64,000 bases of DNA from Thalassoglobus neptunius (GTDB taxonomy: Bacteria > Planctomycetota > Planctomycetia > Planctomycetales > Planctomycetaceae): the NCBI RefSeq assembly GCF_007859735.1, contig NZ_SIHI01000018.1, positions 1 to 64,000 of the forward strand, read 5' to 3'. Below are positions 28,536 through 38,257 of this stretch, piece by piece (the first letter of the stretch is position 1; every line of letters begins with the position of its first letter). A program made the translations under genes and the position numbers. A model generated the notes under the pieces. It was not told the DNA's origin and did not search any database. It saw nothing but the letters and a program-made list of their open reading frames with translations.

Positions 28536-29762
28536 TTAATCGGGATGAACGTCAGAGAAATCCGGTTTCTGATCCGCGCCTTCATTCGTATGAAGTTCCT
28601 GAACAGTTGGTCGACGGCGACGCTGAGCTTTCTTCGGGATCAGTTGCCGCATCGACTCCAATCTTCCGAAGCACAGCAACCGATCTCCCGGCTCCAGAAT
28701 CCGATCCGAACGAGGATTCGGGATCACGGTCGTCCCCCGGTAAAGTGTCAGTGCGTTGATATCTTTCTCTCGCAATCCGGACTCGGCAACAGTTCTCCCG
28801 ATATACTCCGATCCTTCAGGGATATGAATCTCTGAGACGCCGTATCCCCTGCTGACGGTCAGACGCTGACGAATGTCAATCTCAGGAAAGTCGACCTGTG
28901 CTGCGATGTAATCGATGATGGACCCGGCAACGTCTAACTGAGTGCAGGTTTCAATCCCTTCCAGCCCGGGGGATGAATTCACTTCCATGATCTGCGGACC
29001 GTCATTCGCTTCGAGCATATCGACCCCCGCCACCCGGAGCCCCATTATTTGAGCTGCTCGCACAGCCGCGTCTCGATATCGTTCATCCAGTTCGACCGGT
29101 TCCGTTCGCCCACCGCGGTGGACATTGCTTCGGAATTCCTGCCCTTGCGCAACTCGTCGCATCGCCGCAACAACTTGAACGCCGACGACGAAAGCGCGAA
29201 CGTCTCGCCCTTTGCTTTCGGAAACAAACTTCTGGACGAGCACATTCTGTTTGGTACTCTGCATCGTCTCAATGATCGCTTCGGCAACTTTCACTGTATC
29301 TGCGAGAATGACTCCCACTCCCTGAGTTCCCTCAAGAAGCTTAATAATCACGGGCGCTCCCCCGATGCGTTGAATCGCAGGAAGCACATCCGCACGATCG
29401 CGGACAAAGGTCGTCTGCGGAATTCCGATTTGGTGTCGGCTGAGAATCTGAAGACTTCGAAGCTTGTCGCGGGAATTCGCAATCCCATTCGATGTGTTGG
29501 CTGAGTAGATATCCATCTGCTCGAACTGGCGGACGACAGCGGTCCCAAAATAAGTGATCGACGCCCCGATCCGGGGAAGCACTGCGTCGAAATGGTCGAG
29601 CTGTTGGCTTCGGTAGTAGAGCTCTGGCTCCCCTTCTTCGAGATCAATCGCGAACTTCAGAGTATTCACAACTCGCGCACTGTGGCCACGCTGTCGAGTC
29701 GCTTCGATGAGTCGACGTGTGCTGTAGCACTTCGGGCTGCATGAAAGAATGGCGAGTTTCAT
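28536..29762 (-). CDS. RimK-like ATP-grasp ligase with a C-terminal TrkA-C domain
   Basis: 408 residues from ATG 29762; a start at 29846 adds an unsupported 28. MKLAILSCSPKCYSTRRL begins the RimK-type N-domain. The ATP-grasp core has VIIKLLEGTQGVGV (ATP-binding Lys and Gly-rich loop), VQKFV, GRDVRAFVVG and IMEVNSSPGLEGIE (metal-binding E and N). Residues about 310-385 form a TrkA-C/RCK-C-like domain (GSEYIGRTVAESGLREKDIN, RILEPGDRLLCFG), and a basic tail ends the protein. RimK enzymes ligate glutamate to protein or peptide C-termini. The added domain suggests ligand control. E. coli RimK is about 300 residues and lacks it. Confidence 0.85.
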   Translation of the reverse strand: MKLAILSCSPKCYSTRRLIEATRQRGHSARVVNTLKFAIDLEEGEPELYYRSQQLDHFDAVLPRIGASITYFGTAVVRQFEQMDIYSANTSNGIANSRDKLRSLQILSRHQIGIPQTTFVRDRADVLPAIQRIGGAPVIIKLLEGTQGVGVILADTVKVAEAIIETMQSTKQNVLVQKFVSESKGRDVRAFVVGVQVVAAMRRVAQGQEFRSNVHRGGRTEPVELDERYRDAAVRAAQIMGLRVAGVDMLEANDGPQIMEVNSSPGLEGIETCTQLDVAGSIIDYIAAQVDFPEIDIRQRLTVSRGYGVSEIHIPEGSEYIGRTVAESGLREKDINALTLYRGTTVIPNPRSDRILEPGDRLLCFGRLESMRQLIPKKAQRRRRPTVQELHTNEGADQKPDFSDVHPD

Positions 29763-30240
29763 TTGATTGGGTCGATTGAGACTAGAAAAAACAGAAGAGA
29801 TCGTCGTGCTCACAGATCGATGAGCCACCGGACCCACAAAAGGCAAACCCGAACACTCAATGCTGATTTCATTGTAAAACCTATCACTGAAGAATTCGAA
29901 TCTTCTTCCGTAATCGGCCGTCCACGTTCTGATTGAGTCGGCAACTCGATTGGCGAAACTTCACCCGAGGTCGAAAAGTCGGACTCTCCACTTTCAGTGA
30001 CCGAAGTTCCGGTTCTCAGACATTGCGTCGGCAAAAACGGCTGAATGGATGCATGTCAGCAGCCATCCCCTCACTTCGAGGTTGAGTCGAAAACTTGCAA
30101 TTTGTATGCAGCACCCATTGTGAATACAGCATCTTATCCGGGATGTGATTCTGCATCGAAACTCCCCCGACAACAATTCCATCGGGCAAACGGTTTGCGG
30201 CAACTTTTCTGCTTCGTGAAACCTCTCCAAGGATCTCTTG
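29763..30240. other. Gene-free stretch between divergent genes
   Basis: About 480 bp between the RimK-like gene (minus) and an unknown gene (plus). Promoters for both should lie here. No gene or RNA was recognised. Confidence 0.4.
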
Positions 30241-31218
30241 ATGTTCTGGAGTCGATCGAAATTCAAACGCGCCTGCACACATCGGTATCTCGATATGTGG
30301 GCGTTCATGAGTCTGCACCCGACCAATATCGAGTTGCTTCAACGTCTGAAAAAAGCGGACGACCAGCGTTTCAGTGCGAACATGGATGTCTGCGGAACAG
30401 TTTCTGAACACGATATTTCAGCCAATTCCTGGGACTCAACACACATCGTTGGAATCCGATCGGACATCTGGCACCCGAACCCGGAACAGCGAGAACGAAT
30501 TCTTCGCAAGATTCGGGAAGAACGCGAAGACTGGTTGCGAAAGAAATTTCAGAAGTCCGGAAGACTGAGCGTTGCGAAAGAACGCGAATTTCAACAAAAG
30601 CTCGAGAACGACCGGGTCATGCTGACGCAGCCGGAAGAGATCGAGAACCGTCGACTCGTTTTAAAGCTCTTTCGCACCGGCACCAAACGCATCAACTGGG
30701 CTGGCTCCATCGAGGAAGTCGTCTCCAGAGAAGTCCACAATTCTCTGGGAGCCAAACGCACGATGCTCTCGTTCGCAAGTTCACTCGAACGCTACGAATA
30801 CATGACGTTGCTTCAGGAAAACAATCGCTTGCTTCGCTTCCCGTCGACATTCAGCTTCAGCTACTACGACGACAAGCAAGATCGAATGTGTTACCTGCGG
30901 ATCAAACGCAAATGGGTTTCAATCGGAGCGGACTATACGATTGTCGGCCAGAATGGAATCGTCGGGGAGATCGACGGAGCCTTGATCGGACTCGGCTATA
31001 ATGCACACATTCTGATTTACGACGAGACACTGGCGAAAGACAGACGTTTCGTCGATCTGATCACGCTGTTCGCCACAACAGTGGGCTATCAATCCGTTCT
31101 CAGGCGTTGTGTCAAACGGCGAATTCGGTCAGTGCGGGCGGGTCTGAGTGTTCAAAGTGCCATCGAGGATGAAGAATTCGATCTCCTGAGAAACCCACGC
31201 TCGCGCGGGGCCGCGTAA
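30241..31218 (+). CDS. Conserved-looking protein of unknown function
   Basis: 325 residues from ATG 30241, chosen because AAGGA lies seven bases upstream. The protein is soluble and charged. A basic helical stretch (REEREDWLRKKFQKSGRL) lies near residue 100, and the C-terminal half looks beta-rich and folded (FSFSYYDDKQDRMCYLRIKR, YTIVGQNGIVGEIDGALIGL). It has no signal peptide, membrane segment or recognised motif. Codon use resembles that of its neighbours, so I take it as a real gene. The flanking genes give no clue to function. Confidence 0.7.
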   Translation: MFWSRSKFKRACTHRYLDMWAFMSLHPTNIELLQRLKKADDQRFSANMDVCGTVSEHDISANSWDSTHIVGIRSDIWHPNPEQRERILRKIREEREDWLRKKFQKSGRLSVAKEREFQQKLENDRVMLTQPEEIENRRLVLKLFRTGTKRINWAGSIEEVVSREVHNSLGAKRTMLSFASSLERYEYMTLLQENNRLLRFPSTFSFSYYDDKQDRMCYLRIKRKWVSIGADYTIVGQNGIVGEIDGALIGLGYNAHILIYDETLAKDRRFVDLITLFATTVGYQSVLRRCVKRRIRSVRAGLSVQSAIEDEEFDLLRNPRSRGAA

Positions 31219-31297
31219 CAGTCGGTCTCATCCTCCCGAAGCGGGGAGATTGAGCGCAGCGACCATTTCTTGAAATCGGATTCTTCTTGCTGGACCC

Positions 31298-32095
31298 TCA
31301 ATTGAGAGATGTTTCGTCCGTTGTCTGTCGAATGATCAGATTGAGGTGTTTACGAATGGAGTTCCAGGATTGTCGATGCGACGAATCTCGTGAGAGCGCA
31401 TCCAGAAGACGGACCGCTTCCCGGGCAGTTTGATGACTCGATGCAGAGTCTCCCTCCAGAAACTCAATCTCGCACTGGAGAACAAGAGCTCTGAGAGCAT
31501 CATTGGAATGCTCTGAAAGAGACTGATGTTCCAGCAGAGCTGAGAGGCAATTCCGCGCCCCCGTCAAGTCGCCAGCGTCGAGGTCTGCCCGAATCAGTGC
31601 CAGATACGCTCCGACTCTCACATCTGCTTCCAGATGAATCAGAGACATCAACAGCCGTCTTGCCCCGCCCTTCTCTCCTTCGGCAATCAGAACATTGGCG
31701 TGACGCAAGAGAAGTTCGTAGTACGTGTCTTCTTCGACTTCGCTGAAGTCGTCTCGAAAAATGGCACTCGTCGCACGTTGAAGCGCGCGTTTCACCTCGT
31801 TCGAATCTCCAAGTTGGGTCCAGAGCCCGGCCTTTGCCATACAAATTCGAACGACCCAGTCATTCAGCTCAGTCATTGACGCAAGTTCGAGACCTTCGTC
31901 CCAGACTTTGATCGCTTCGAAATAGCGATTGGATTGTTCAAGCTCGTATCCCCGTTGAAAGAGCGCCTGCGGCGCGCATGCCACACTCGATTCAGGGACT
32001 ACGGACTGGGAAGAAGGTTGTTTCTGTTTGCTGTGAAGCTGTTCAACTTCATCCAGAATCAACTTCGCAGTCGCATTTAAGCGCAAGTCAGTCAT
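31298..32095 (-). CDS. TPR-like protein of unknown function
   Basis: 265 residues, mostly alpha-helical. FQRGYELEQSNRYFEAIKVWDEGLEL resembles one TPR, and several less regular helical pairs follow (ALLLRHANVLIAEGEKG-like, AYLALIRADLDAGDLTGARN). There is no signal peptide or membrane segment, so it is probably cytoplasmic. It converges with the unknown gene at 30241 and diverges from the fructose bisphosphatase gene. Partner unknown. Confidence 0.65.
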   Translation of the reverse strand: MTDLRLNATAKLILDEVEQLHSKQKQPSSQSVVPESSVACAPQALFQRGYELEQSNRYFEAIKVWDEGLELASMTELNDWVVRICMAKAGLWTQLGDSNEVKRALQRATSAIFRDDFSEVEEDTYYELLLRHANVLIAEGEKGGARRLLMSLIHLEADVRVGAYLALIRADLDAGDLTGARNCLSALLEHQSLSEHSNDALRALVLQCEIEFLEGDSASSHQTAREAVRLLDALSRDSSHRQSWNSIRKHLNLIIRQTTDETSLN

Positions 32096-32516
32096 TCGCC
32101 CACACGAGGGGCGGCGAATTTGAAGAAGGATCTACGGAGGACAACCTGAGAGATTAGAAGTATTATGGCTGGCAGCCACCGTTGTCAACCATTGGCTTGA
32201 TCACAAGTTACGCACAGGATCTGGATCGTGCCCTTCTGTTCCGGCACGATCGATTAGCTATCGGAACACATTGATTCACGAATGACTCGCGGCGAATCGC
32301 CGGACAGTCTTCAGCGACTCGCACCAACGATCGCATTCTTCTCCCAGGGAATCTGGGCAAAGCGAGTGCAGAAAGACAACTAAAATGGTCTAAACTATGG
32401 GAATTCTAAAGTTGCATTGACGTATGGAATGTTAAGCAACTAACACAGTTCCCGGACGAAAGTGGCTCGCCTTTGTCCGGACGACGGTTCACGATTTGGA
32501 TTGAGGAACTTTTCAG
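32096..32516. other. Gene-free stretch between divergent genes
   Basis: About 420 bp upstream of the fructose bisphosphatase gene. AGTTGC and GCAACT near 32411-32442 form a loose inverted repeat. No gene was recognised. Confidence 0.4.
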
Positions 32517-33566
32517 ATGAATTCGGAAGAAGCGATCCCACTCACCTCGCGCACGGAACGAAGGATCACAACCCTGCAACAGCATGTCCTGCAGGAACAG
32601 CATCGATTTCCGGGAGCGTCTGGACAATTCTCGTGGCTGATGTCGGGAATCACGCTGGCAGCCAAAATGATCCAAGCCCAGGTTCGTCGAGCAGGCTTGA
32701 CCGATCTTCTCGGTGAACATGGCGAAACGAATGTTCAGGGAGAAGTGCAACAGAAGCTCGATGTATATGCCAATGAAGTCCTCGGAGAATGCCTCAGCCA
32801 TCGAGAGAGCATCGGCATTCTTGCTTCCGAGGAGAACGAAAAACCCGCGTTGATGCATCACGAATCCCCCAACGCGAACTATGCCGTCATCTTCGATCCA
32901 TTGGACGGATCCTCCAACATCGACGTCAACGTGAGTGTCGGAACCACTTTCTCAATTCTCCATCGTCCACACGGTGAGGACTGGAACAATCCGGAAAAGT
33001 GGATTCAACAACCCGGAAGCCGACAAGTGGCAGCTGGCTACGTTCTTTACGGCTCATCGACAATGCTGGTTTACAGCGCAGGAAACGGAGTTCACGGATT
33101 TACTCTCGATCCCACAATCGGCGCGTTTGTCTTAAGTCACGAAAGCATTCGCATGCCGGAGCAAGGCAAATACTATTCACTCAATGAAGCCAATTCGGAG
33201 CAGTTTCCGGAAGTCTATCGACAATACATTGACCATCTCCGCCAGGGGCAACTCAACCATCCTTATTCATCGCGATATATTGGTTCGATGGTTGCCGACT
33301 TCCATCGAACTCTCTTGAAGGGGGGAATTTTCCTTTATCCCCCGACTGAGTCACACCCCGATGGAAAATTGCGGCTCCTGTACGAAGCGAACCCCGTTGC
33401 GTTTCTTGCAGAGCAAGCGGGAGGAACTGCAATTGATGGAGAGCGCCGAGTTCTCGATATCGAACCCGAAGGAATTCATCAGCGAACACCGCTCGTCGTC
33501 GGAAGTCGTGTCGAAATGGACGCATTCACAGAGATGTTGAAAACCGGGAACAGCGTCACCGCCTGA
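32517..33566 (+). CDS. fbp: Fructose-1,6-bisphosphatase, class I
   Basis: 349 residues, about the normal length, with GAGGA upstream of the ATG. FPGASGQFSWLMSGITLAAK is the N-terminal block. GILASEENE gives metal-binding Glu residues and FDPLDGSSNID (about 126-136) the DPxDG(S/T) metal and substrate motif. Later come YSSRYIGSMVADFHRTLL and KLRLLYEANPVAFLAEQAGG, typical of class I. It removes the 1-phosphate of fructose-1,6-bisphosphate in gluconeogenesis. It stands alone. Confidence 0.95.
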   Translation: MNSEEAIPLTSRTERRITTLQQHVLQEQHRFPGASGQFSWLMSGITLAAKMIQAQVRRAGLTDLLGEHGETNVQGEVQQKLDVYANEVLGECLSHRESIGILASEENEKPALMHHESPNANYAVIFDPLDGSSNIDVNVSVGTTFSILHRPHGEDWNNPEKWIQQPGSRQVAAGYVLYGSSTMLVYSAGNGVHGFTLDPTIGAFVLSHESIRMPEQGKYYSLNEANSEQFPEVYRQYIDHLRQGQLNHPYSSRYIGSMVADFHRTLLKGGIFLYPPTESHPDGKLRLLYEANPVAFLAEQAGGTAIDGERRVLDIEPEGIHQRTPLVVGSRVEMDAFTEMLKTGNSVTA

Positions 33567-33686
33567 TATTCCACGACATCTCGTGTTCGGCCTTTGACAT
33601 TCAAGCGAGAAAGTGCTGAATGCGTTGGAAGGCACGAGTACAGAGCAACCTCAGGACCGACCTCTCGTGCCGGGTAGTCTTGTTGC

Positions 33687-34757
33687 TCAGAATGAATCGT
33701 CGACGTTGAGGGATTGCGCAAGCTGTTTGATTTCTTCCAGAATCGAACGGTGAAGCGGAATCCCGGTCGTCGAGTACTCATGAAAGCAGTCAGCCCCTCG
33801 CTCGCCCGGGATCCGAAATTCTCGATCGCCCTCTTTGGCTTTCTCCTTCATTTCTTCGACCGCGACATCGATCCGTTTGTGAAAACGGTCGGCCTCTGTG
33901 AAGTGTCCAATGTCCAGAACGATCACAAAGTGTTGTGAGTCGTCGCTGGAGTCGGTCCCCTTCTTTCGAATCGCCATCTGCCCCCCAACGAGCGGGCCCG
34001 CAAGGATCGATCCAAGGAACGACAGGCCAAACCCGAGTTCTCCCCCGAGTGGCATCAATGTGGCAGCAGCATCGATATCGGATGTTGGCTGACCTTCAGA
34101 ATCGAAGGCAAAATCATTCGGCATCGAGACTCCGAATCGCTTCAGAAGATTCAGTTTCCCCCACGACTCCACACCACAAGCTGAATCAAAAACGATAGGC
34201 GGCAAATCCTTCCTCGGGATCACATATGCGAAGGCAGCATTTCCGACCACTCCAGTCGTCATGCCGGGGGCAGCGACCGTCGCACCACCCGTACTACTGA
34301 ATCCGATCGCAATCAAACCGTTTTCGCTGGCCATTCGAAGTGGAACGGAGAGAGCCCCGAGAGTTTGACTGTTTCCAATACAAGAAATTCCGACGCCTGA
34401 GGATTTCGCTTTTGCAATCGCAGCTTCTACGCCCTTCGTTGCGGCCAGATGCCCCAGGGCACGCCCTCCATCAAGAACCGAAAGCACATCATTCTCGTCC
34501 ACAATCAAAACCCGGGCACGCGGATCGACATCTCCGCAATCGATGGCAGAGACAAGCTCCCGAATTCGTCCGCATCCATGTGAGGGAATTCCGTACAGGT
34601 CCGCTTCCACCAGACGTTGTGCTGCGACAGTCGCATCGAACTGAAAGAGGCTCTTCTTCACGAGAATCTGCTCGACGACAGAAACCATTTGCTCGACCGG
34701 AATTCGGATCAGATCGGGAGAGTCAGTAGGAATTGGAATCGCTGACGACATGGCCAT
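33687..34757 (-). CDS. Ldh-family NAD(P)-dependent oxidoreductase (malate/L-lactate dehydrogenase type)
   Basis: 356 residues. The family block EADLYGIPSHGCGRIRELV contains the conserved His. ALGHLAATKGVEAAIAKAK and GISCIGNSQTLGALSVPLRMA follow, then the nucleotide-binding region with PLGGELGFGLSFLGSILAGPL. The family reduces or oxidises 2-oxo and 2-hydroxy acids (malate, lactate, ureidoglycolate, sulfolactate and others), and the substrate cannot be assigned here. The normal motif has HG followed by R or V variants, all fitting. It converges with fbp and diverges from the second sulfatase. Confidence 0.85.
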   Translation of the reverse strand: MAMSSAIPIPTDSPDLIRIPVEQMVSVVEQILVKKSLFQFDATVAAQRLVEADLYGIPSHGCGRIRELVSAIDCGDVDPRARVLIVDENDVLSVLDGGRALGHLAATKGVEAAIAKAKSSGVGISCIGNSQTLGALSVPLRMASENGLIAIGFSSTGGATVAAPGMTTGVVGNAAFAYVIPRKDLPPIVFDSACGVESWGKLNLLKRFGVSMPNDFAFDSEGQPTSDIDAAATLMPLGGELGFGLSFLGSILAGPLVGGQMAIRKKGTDSSDDSQHFVIVLDIGHFTEADRFHKRIDVAVEEMKEKAKEGDREFRIPGERGADCFHEYSTTGIPLHRSILEEIKQLAQSLNVDDSF

Positions 34758-34939
34758 TTCAGACTAGATTGAGAACTCATTGAAGGTTGATATCGATTGA
34801 AAGCGTAGCTGGAATTGCGGAATGAGTCACGCATGAACGCTTGCCGATATCCTTCAGAATCGCCATTCTTGAGTTGGCTTTCCCTCACTCACTCCCTCGT
34901 TCACCCTGCTCACCGCAGCCAGCAAGAAAACCTTCACCA

Positions 34940-36361
34940 ATGAATCTCTTTCCTCGCAGCGTCTTGCACTCTTTGATTCACTGCCTTGGTTTCTTTCTGG
35001 CAAGTGTGAGTTTTCCGATCCATGCATCCGAGAAACCGAATATCGTTTTCTTCTTCATCGATGATCTTGGGTGGACAGATTTAGGATATATGGGAAGTGA
35101 ATACTACGAGACTCCCCATATCGATTCGCTTGCTCAACAAAGCATGGTGTTCACCGACGCCTATGCCAATGCGCCGAATTGTGCACCGAGTCGAGCTTCT
35201 CTGATGACGGGAAAGTACACCCCACGTCACGGGATTTATACGGTCGGTGACCCCAGAAGAGGGAACAATAAAGTCCGCAAACTTGAGCCGATCGAGAACG
35301 AGACTGTGCTGGCGGATGATTTCGTCACCGTTTCGGAAGCCTTGCAAAGCAACGGTTACACCACAGCCAGCATGGGAAAATGGCACCTCGGCAGCGATCC
35401 GCGAACGCAGGGTTTCGACGTCAACGTCGCAGGTCGCGAATGGGGAAGCCCGAGCGGAGGAGGCTATCACAGCCCGTACCACTACCCGGAACTGGTCAAT
35501 GAAGAACCGGGAGAGTACCTGACAGATCGATTAACTTCGGAAGCTTGTCAATTTATCGAGGACCACAAAGAGGGACCGTTCTTCCTTTATCTGACACACT
35601 ACGCGGTGCACACTCCCATTCAGGGGAAAGAAGAACTGGTCACCAAGTATCAACAAAAGACGAAGACCGAAAGACACAACAACCCCAAGTATGCCGCGAT
35701 GATCGAAAGTGTCGATGACAGCGTTGGGCGGGTTTTGGATGCCGTCAACGAATGTGGTTTGGATGAGAACACGATTGTTGTTTTCTTCTCCGACAATGGC
35801 GGGTTTGGAGGAGCGACTTCGAATGCTCCGTTGCGAGGAGCAAAAGGAATGCTGTACGAAGGCGGCATCCGAGAACCGTTGCTCATCAAGTGGCCGGGAG
35901 TGACATCACCGAATGAGCGATGCAGCGAACCAGTCATCGGAATCGACCTGTATCCCACTTTTCTTGAAATGACCGACACGCCCACTCTATCAGGCGTGGA
36001 ACTCGACGGCCTCAGCCTCTGCTCGCTTCTTCGTGATCACGAATCGACTCTCGACCGACCCGCAATCTTCTGGCACTTCCCCTGTTACCTTCAAGGGAAA
36101 GGCGATCCTCATGGGGGACCATTCCGAACCACTCCGGCAGGAGCGATTCGCATGGGCAACTGGAAGTTGATCGAGTGGTTCGAAACCGGCCGGTTAGAAC
36201 TCTACAACCTCGACTCAGACTTGGGAGAAGAAACCGACTTGTCCAAATCTCATCCCGAAGACCTCAAGCGACTCCACAGCGCCATGATTCAATGGAGGGA
36301 AGCTGTCAACGCCCCAATTCCAACAACTCCGAATCCTCAGTATCGAGCGAACCGGAATTAA
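34940..36361 (+). CDS. Secreted sulfatase (family S1)
   Basis: 473 residues from ATG 34940, which gives a clean signal peptide ending near IHASEKP; an ATG at 34841 is less likely. PNIVFFFIDDLGWTD holds the metal-binding Asp pair. CAPSR is the C-x-P-S-R signature for formylglycine formation. MGKWHLGS and FFSDNGGF follow, and the C-terminus is intact. It hydrolyses sulfate esters outside the cytoplasm. It differs from the sulfatase at 6982 in sequence and has no lysine-rich tail. It stands alone. Confidence 0.92.
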   Translation: MNLFPRSVLHSLIHCLGFFLASVSFPIHASEKPNIVFFFIDDLGWTDLGYMGSEYYETPHIDSLAQQSMVFTDAYANAPNCAPSRASLMTGKYTPRHGIYTVGDPRRGNNKVRKLEPIENETVLADDFVTVSEALQSNGYTTASMGKWHLGSDPRTQGFDVNVAGREWGSPSGGGYHSPYHYPELVNEEPGEYLTDRLTSEACQFIEDHKEGPFFLYLTHYAVHTPIQGKEELVTKYQQKTKTERHNNPKYAAMIESVDDSVGRVLDAVNECGLDENTIVVFFSDNGGFGGATSNAPLRGAKGMLYEGGIREPLLIKWPGVTSPNERCSEPVIGIDLYPTFLEMTDTPTLSGVELDGLSLCSLLRDHESTLDRPAIFWHFPCYLQGKGDPHGGPFRTTPAGAIRMGNWKLIEWFETGRLELYNLDSDLGEETDLSKSHPEDLKRLHSAMIQWREAVNAPIPTTPNPQYRANRN

Positions 36362-36487
36362 GCAAACCCGTTATCGCCCGAGATTTTCAGACTGCACAAA
36401 CGAAGTCGCTTTCGACGAGCGATTCGTTTTCAATCACCGTTTTGAGTCAGTTCGCAGAGTGTGATCAGAGCTTCTACACCATCTGAT

Positions 36488-38257
36488 TCACAGCTGCGAA
36501 CTGGTTTTGACGAGGCGAACGTCGCGGGATTGGAAAGGACGATCCATTGCCAGCGTCACGTTCAGGCGAGGTGACACAGCTGGCTCAACCCACGGAGCCA
36601 CTGAGAAACCACGAATGCGAGTTCCAGTTCGTGCCAGTGAGAATGAGATTGACTCAGAGAACTCGGTAGGCGTTGGCGAGACAATTGGTGTCTCATCATC
36701 GGCCCCCAACAAAGTGAACCGCTGAAACTCAGGGAGTTCCACTCTCTTCAAACGTTGAAAGGCTGCGCGAATCCGACCGCGAAGACTTTCCTCAGATTCG
36801 TTCGATTGGAAGACCATAAACGTCACCACGCCCGACTCAGGATCGAGTTCGATCCCATCGCTCCCGGTTCGAATTCGATAAAGTGGTGCGTCCTCCGTTT
36901 CGACAGCATGCATCGGCAACGAGTTGAGACTCTGAGAATGGCTGTGATGAATGAAAAGCTTCACTTGCTCCGGGTGGTCTGAAATAAAGCTCAGATCGAG
37001 GCGTACAGGTTTCAGGTTTTCAATGACACTGCGTCGCTGATCAATCGAATGTGTCGAAGCACTGCCAACATTCGCCGCGGACTGGGAATGCTGAGCCGCA
37101 GTCTGAAAAGAAGAAAATGTCAGCCCCCCTCCCATGAGACTGAGAGCCCCCGCGAGGAAGAACATCATCGCCAGACCGCTCGGCTTCTGACGGTGGGTCA
37201 GGTCTGCTTGTAGTTCGGCAATGCTTTGATAACGGTCATGAGGCTCCGGTGCGATCGCTTTCACACAGATCGCAGTCAAGCGTTTGTTCTGACCAACTTT
37301 TTGAAGTTTGCGAATGCTCTCTTCGAGTGCCCGTCGATGATTTCCGTACAACGACGCCGATAGAGATCGAACCGGACTACCTGTGAGCAGAAAATAAAGA
37401 ATCGCCCCGACGCCAAACACATCGGTTTGAACATTGAAGTCCTCGAATGCTCCGTCGAGTTGTTCCGGAGCGACGTATTCCGGAGTCCCAGCTACGGACT
37501 GACTGGCACCTGACTGTCGGGAAACGAACCACGCAGTTCCTAAATCAATGAGCTTGCAGTTTCCCTGAGGAGTCACCATGACATTTTCAGGTTTGAGATC
37601 GAGGTGCAGAATCCCTCCGGAATGGATTGCTTCAACAGCCGAACAAACTTGCTTGAGCGTGTCACGAATCCAGATTGAATTGACCGATCGACGTCGGAGT
37701 TCTCCGACAAGCGTCCACCCTTCGACGTACTCCATCACCAGGAACGGGTGCCCATTGTGGACGCCCGTGTCATAGACTTGGGCGAGCCGCGGGTGATTTA
37801 CACGCGCCAGCAGTTCTCCTTCGTCTTTCCCCCATTGCTGTGCATCCATCCCCTTTCCGAGGGAATCTCGCGAAACCTTGATCGCGACTTGTCTCTTTAG
37901 TCGTCGATCAAAAGCGAGATAGACTTCTCCCTGCCCTCCGGAATTGAGGCAGTCACAAATCTCATTACGGTCGATCCGATCACCCGCCTCAAGCATGGGC
38001 GCACTGGTTTCGAGCGTACTTCCCAGGAGTTGATTTGTGTGCTCCCAAGCTTCATCGATCGCCTTCTCCAAGTCTGTCAACGATGCAGTGCTCTCACGTT
38101 CGTCGAGGAGTTCAAGGTCTTCCTGAATGCTCAGAACGCGCGCCCGACAGGTTTCGCAGATGCTCAAGTGCTCGTGACTTTCGATCCAGTTCCCCGCAGG
38201 TTCATCGTCGATTAGCTTCCAGAGTTCGACGTCATTCAAACACGACAGATTCTTCAC
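36488..38257 (-). CDS. Membrane Ser/Thr protein kinase with an N-terminal anti-sigma-like zinc motif
   Basis: 589 residues from a GTG start with GGAG upstream. Residues 27-37 contain HEHLSICETC, the HxxxCxxC motif of zinc-binding anti-sigma factors. The kinase domain follows: SGGQGEV (106-112) glycine loop, Lys127 in VAIKV, HLDLKPEN catalytic loop, DLG in place of DFG, and APEQ. A single membrane helix (LAMMFFLAGALSLMGGG) divides it from a 200-residue extracytoplasmic domain of unknown fold. The gene overlaps the upstream sigma-factor gene by 26 bp, implying coupled translation. The zinc motif suggests that it binds that sigma factor (inference). The kinase could be activated by the external domain. 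Confidence 0.88.
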   Translation of the reverse strand: MKNLSCLNDVELWKLIDDEPAGNWIESHEHLSICETCRARVLSIQEDLELLDERESTASLTDLEKAIDEAWEHTNQLLGSTLETSAPMLEAGDRIDRNEICDCLNSGGQGEVYLAFDRRLKRQVAIKVSRDSLGKGMDAQQWGKDEGELLARVNHPRLAQVYDTGVHNGHPFLVMEYVEGWTLVGELRRRSVNSIWIRDTLKQVCSAVEAIHSGGILHLDLKPENVMVTPQGNCKLIDLGTAWFVSRQSGASQSVAGTPEYVAPEQLDGAFEDFNVQTDVFGVGAILYFLLTGSPVRSLSASLYGNHRRALEESIRKLQKVGQNKRLTAICVKAIAPEPHDRYQSIAELQADLTHRQKPSGLAMMFFLAGALSLMGGGLTFSSFQTAAQHSQSAANVGSASTHSIDQRRSVIENLKPVRLDLSFISDHPEQVKLFIHHSHSQSLNSLPMHAVETEDAPLYRIRTGSDGIELDPESGVVTFMVFQSNESEESLRGRIRAAFQRLKRVELPEFQRFTLLGADDETPIVSPTPTEFSESISFSLARTGTRIRGFSVAPWVEPAVSPRLNVTLAMDRPFQSRDVRLVKTSSQL

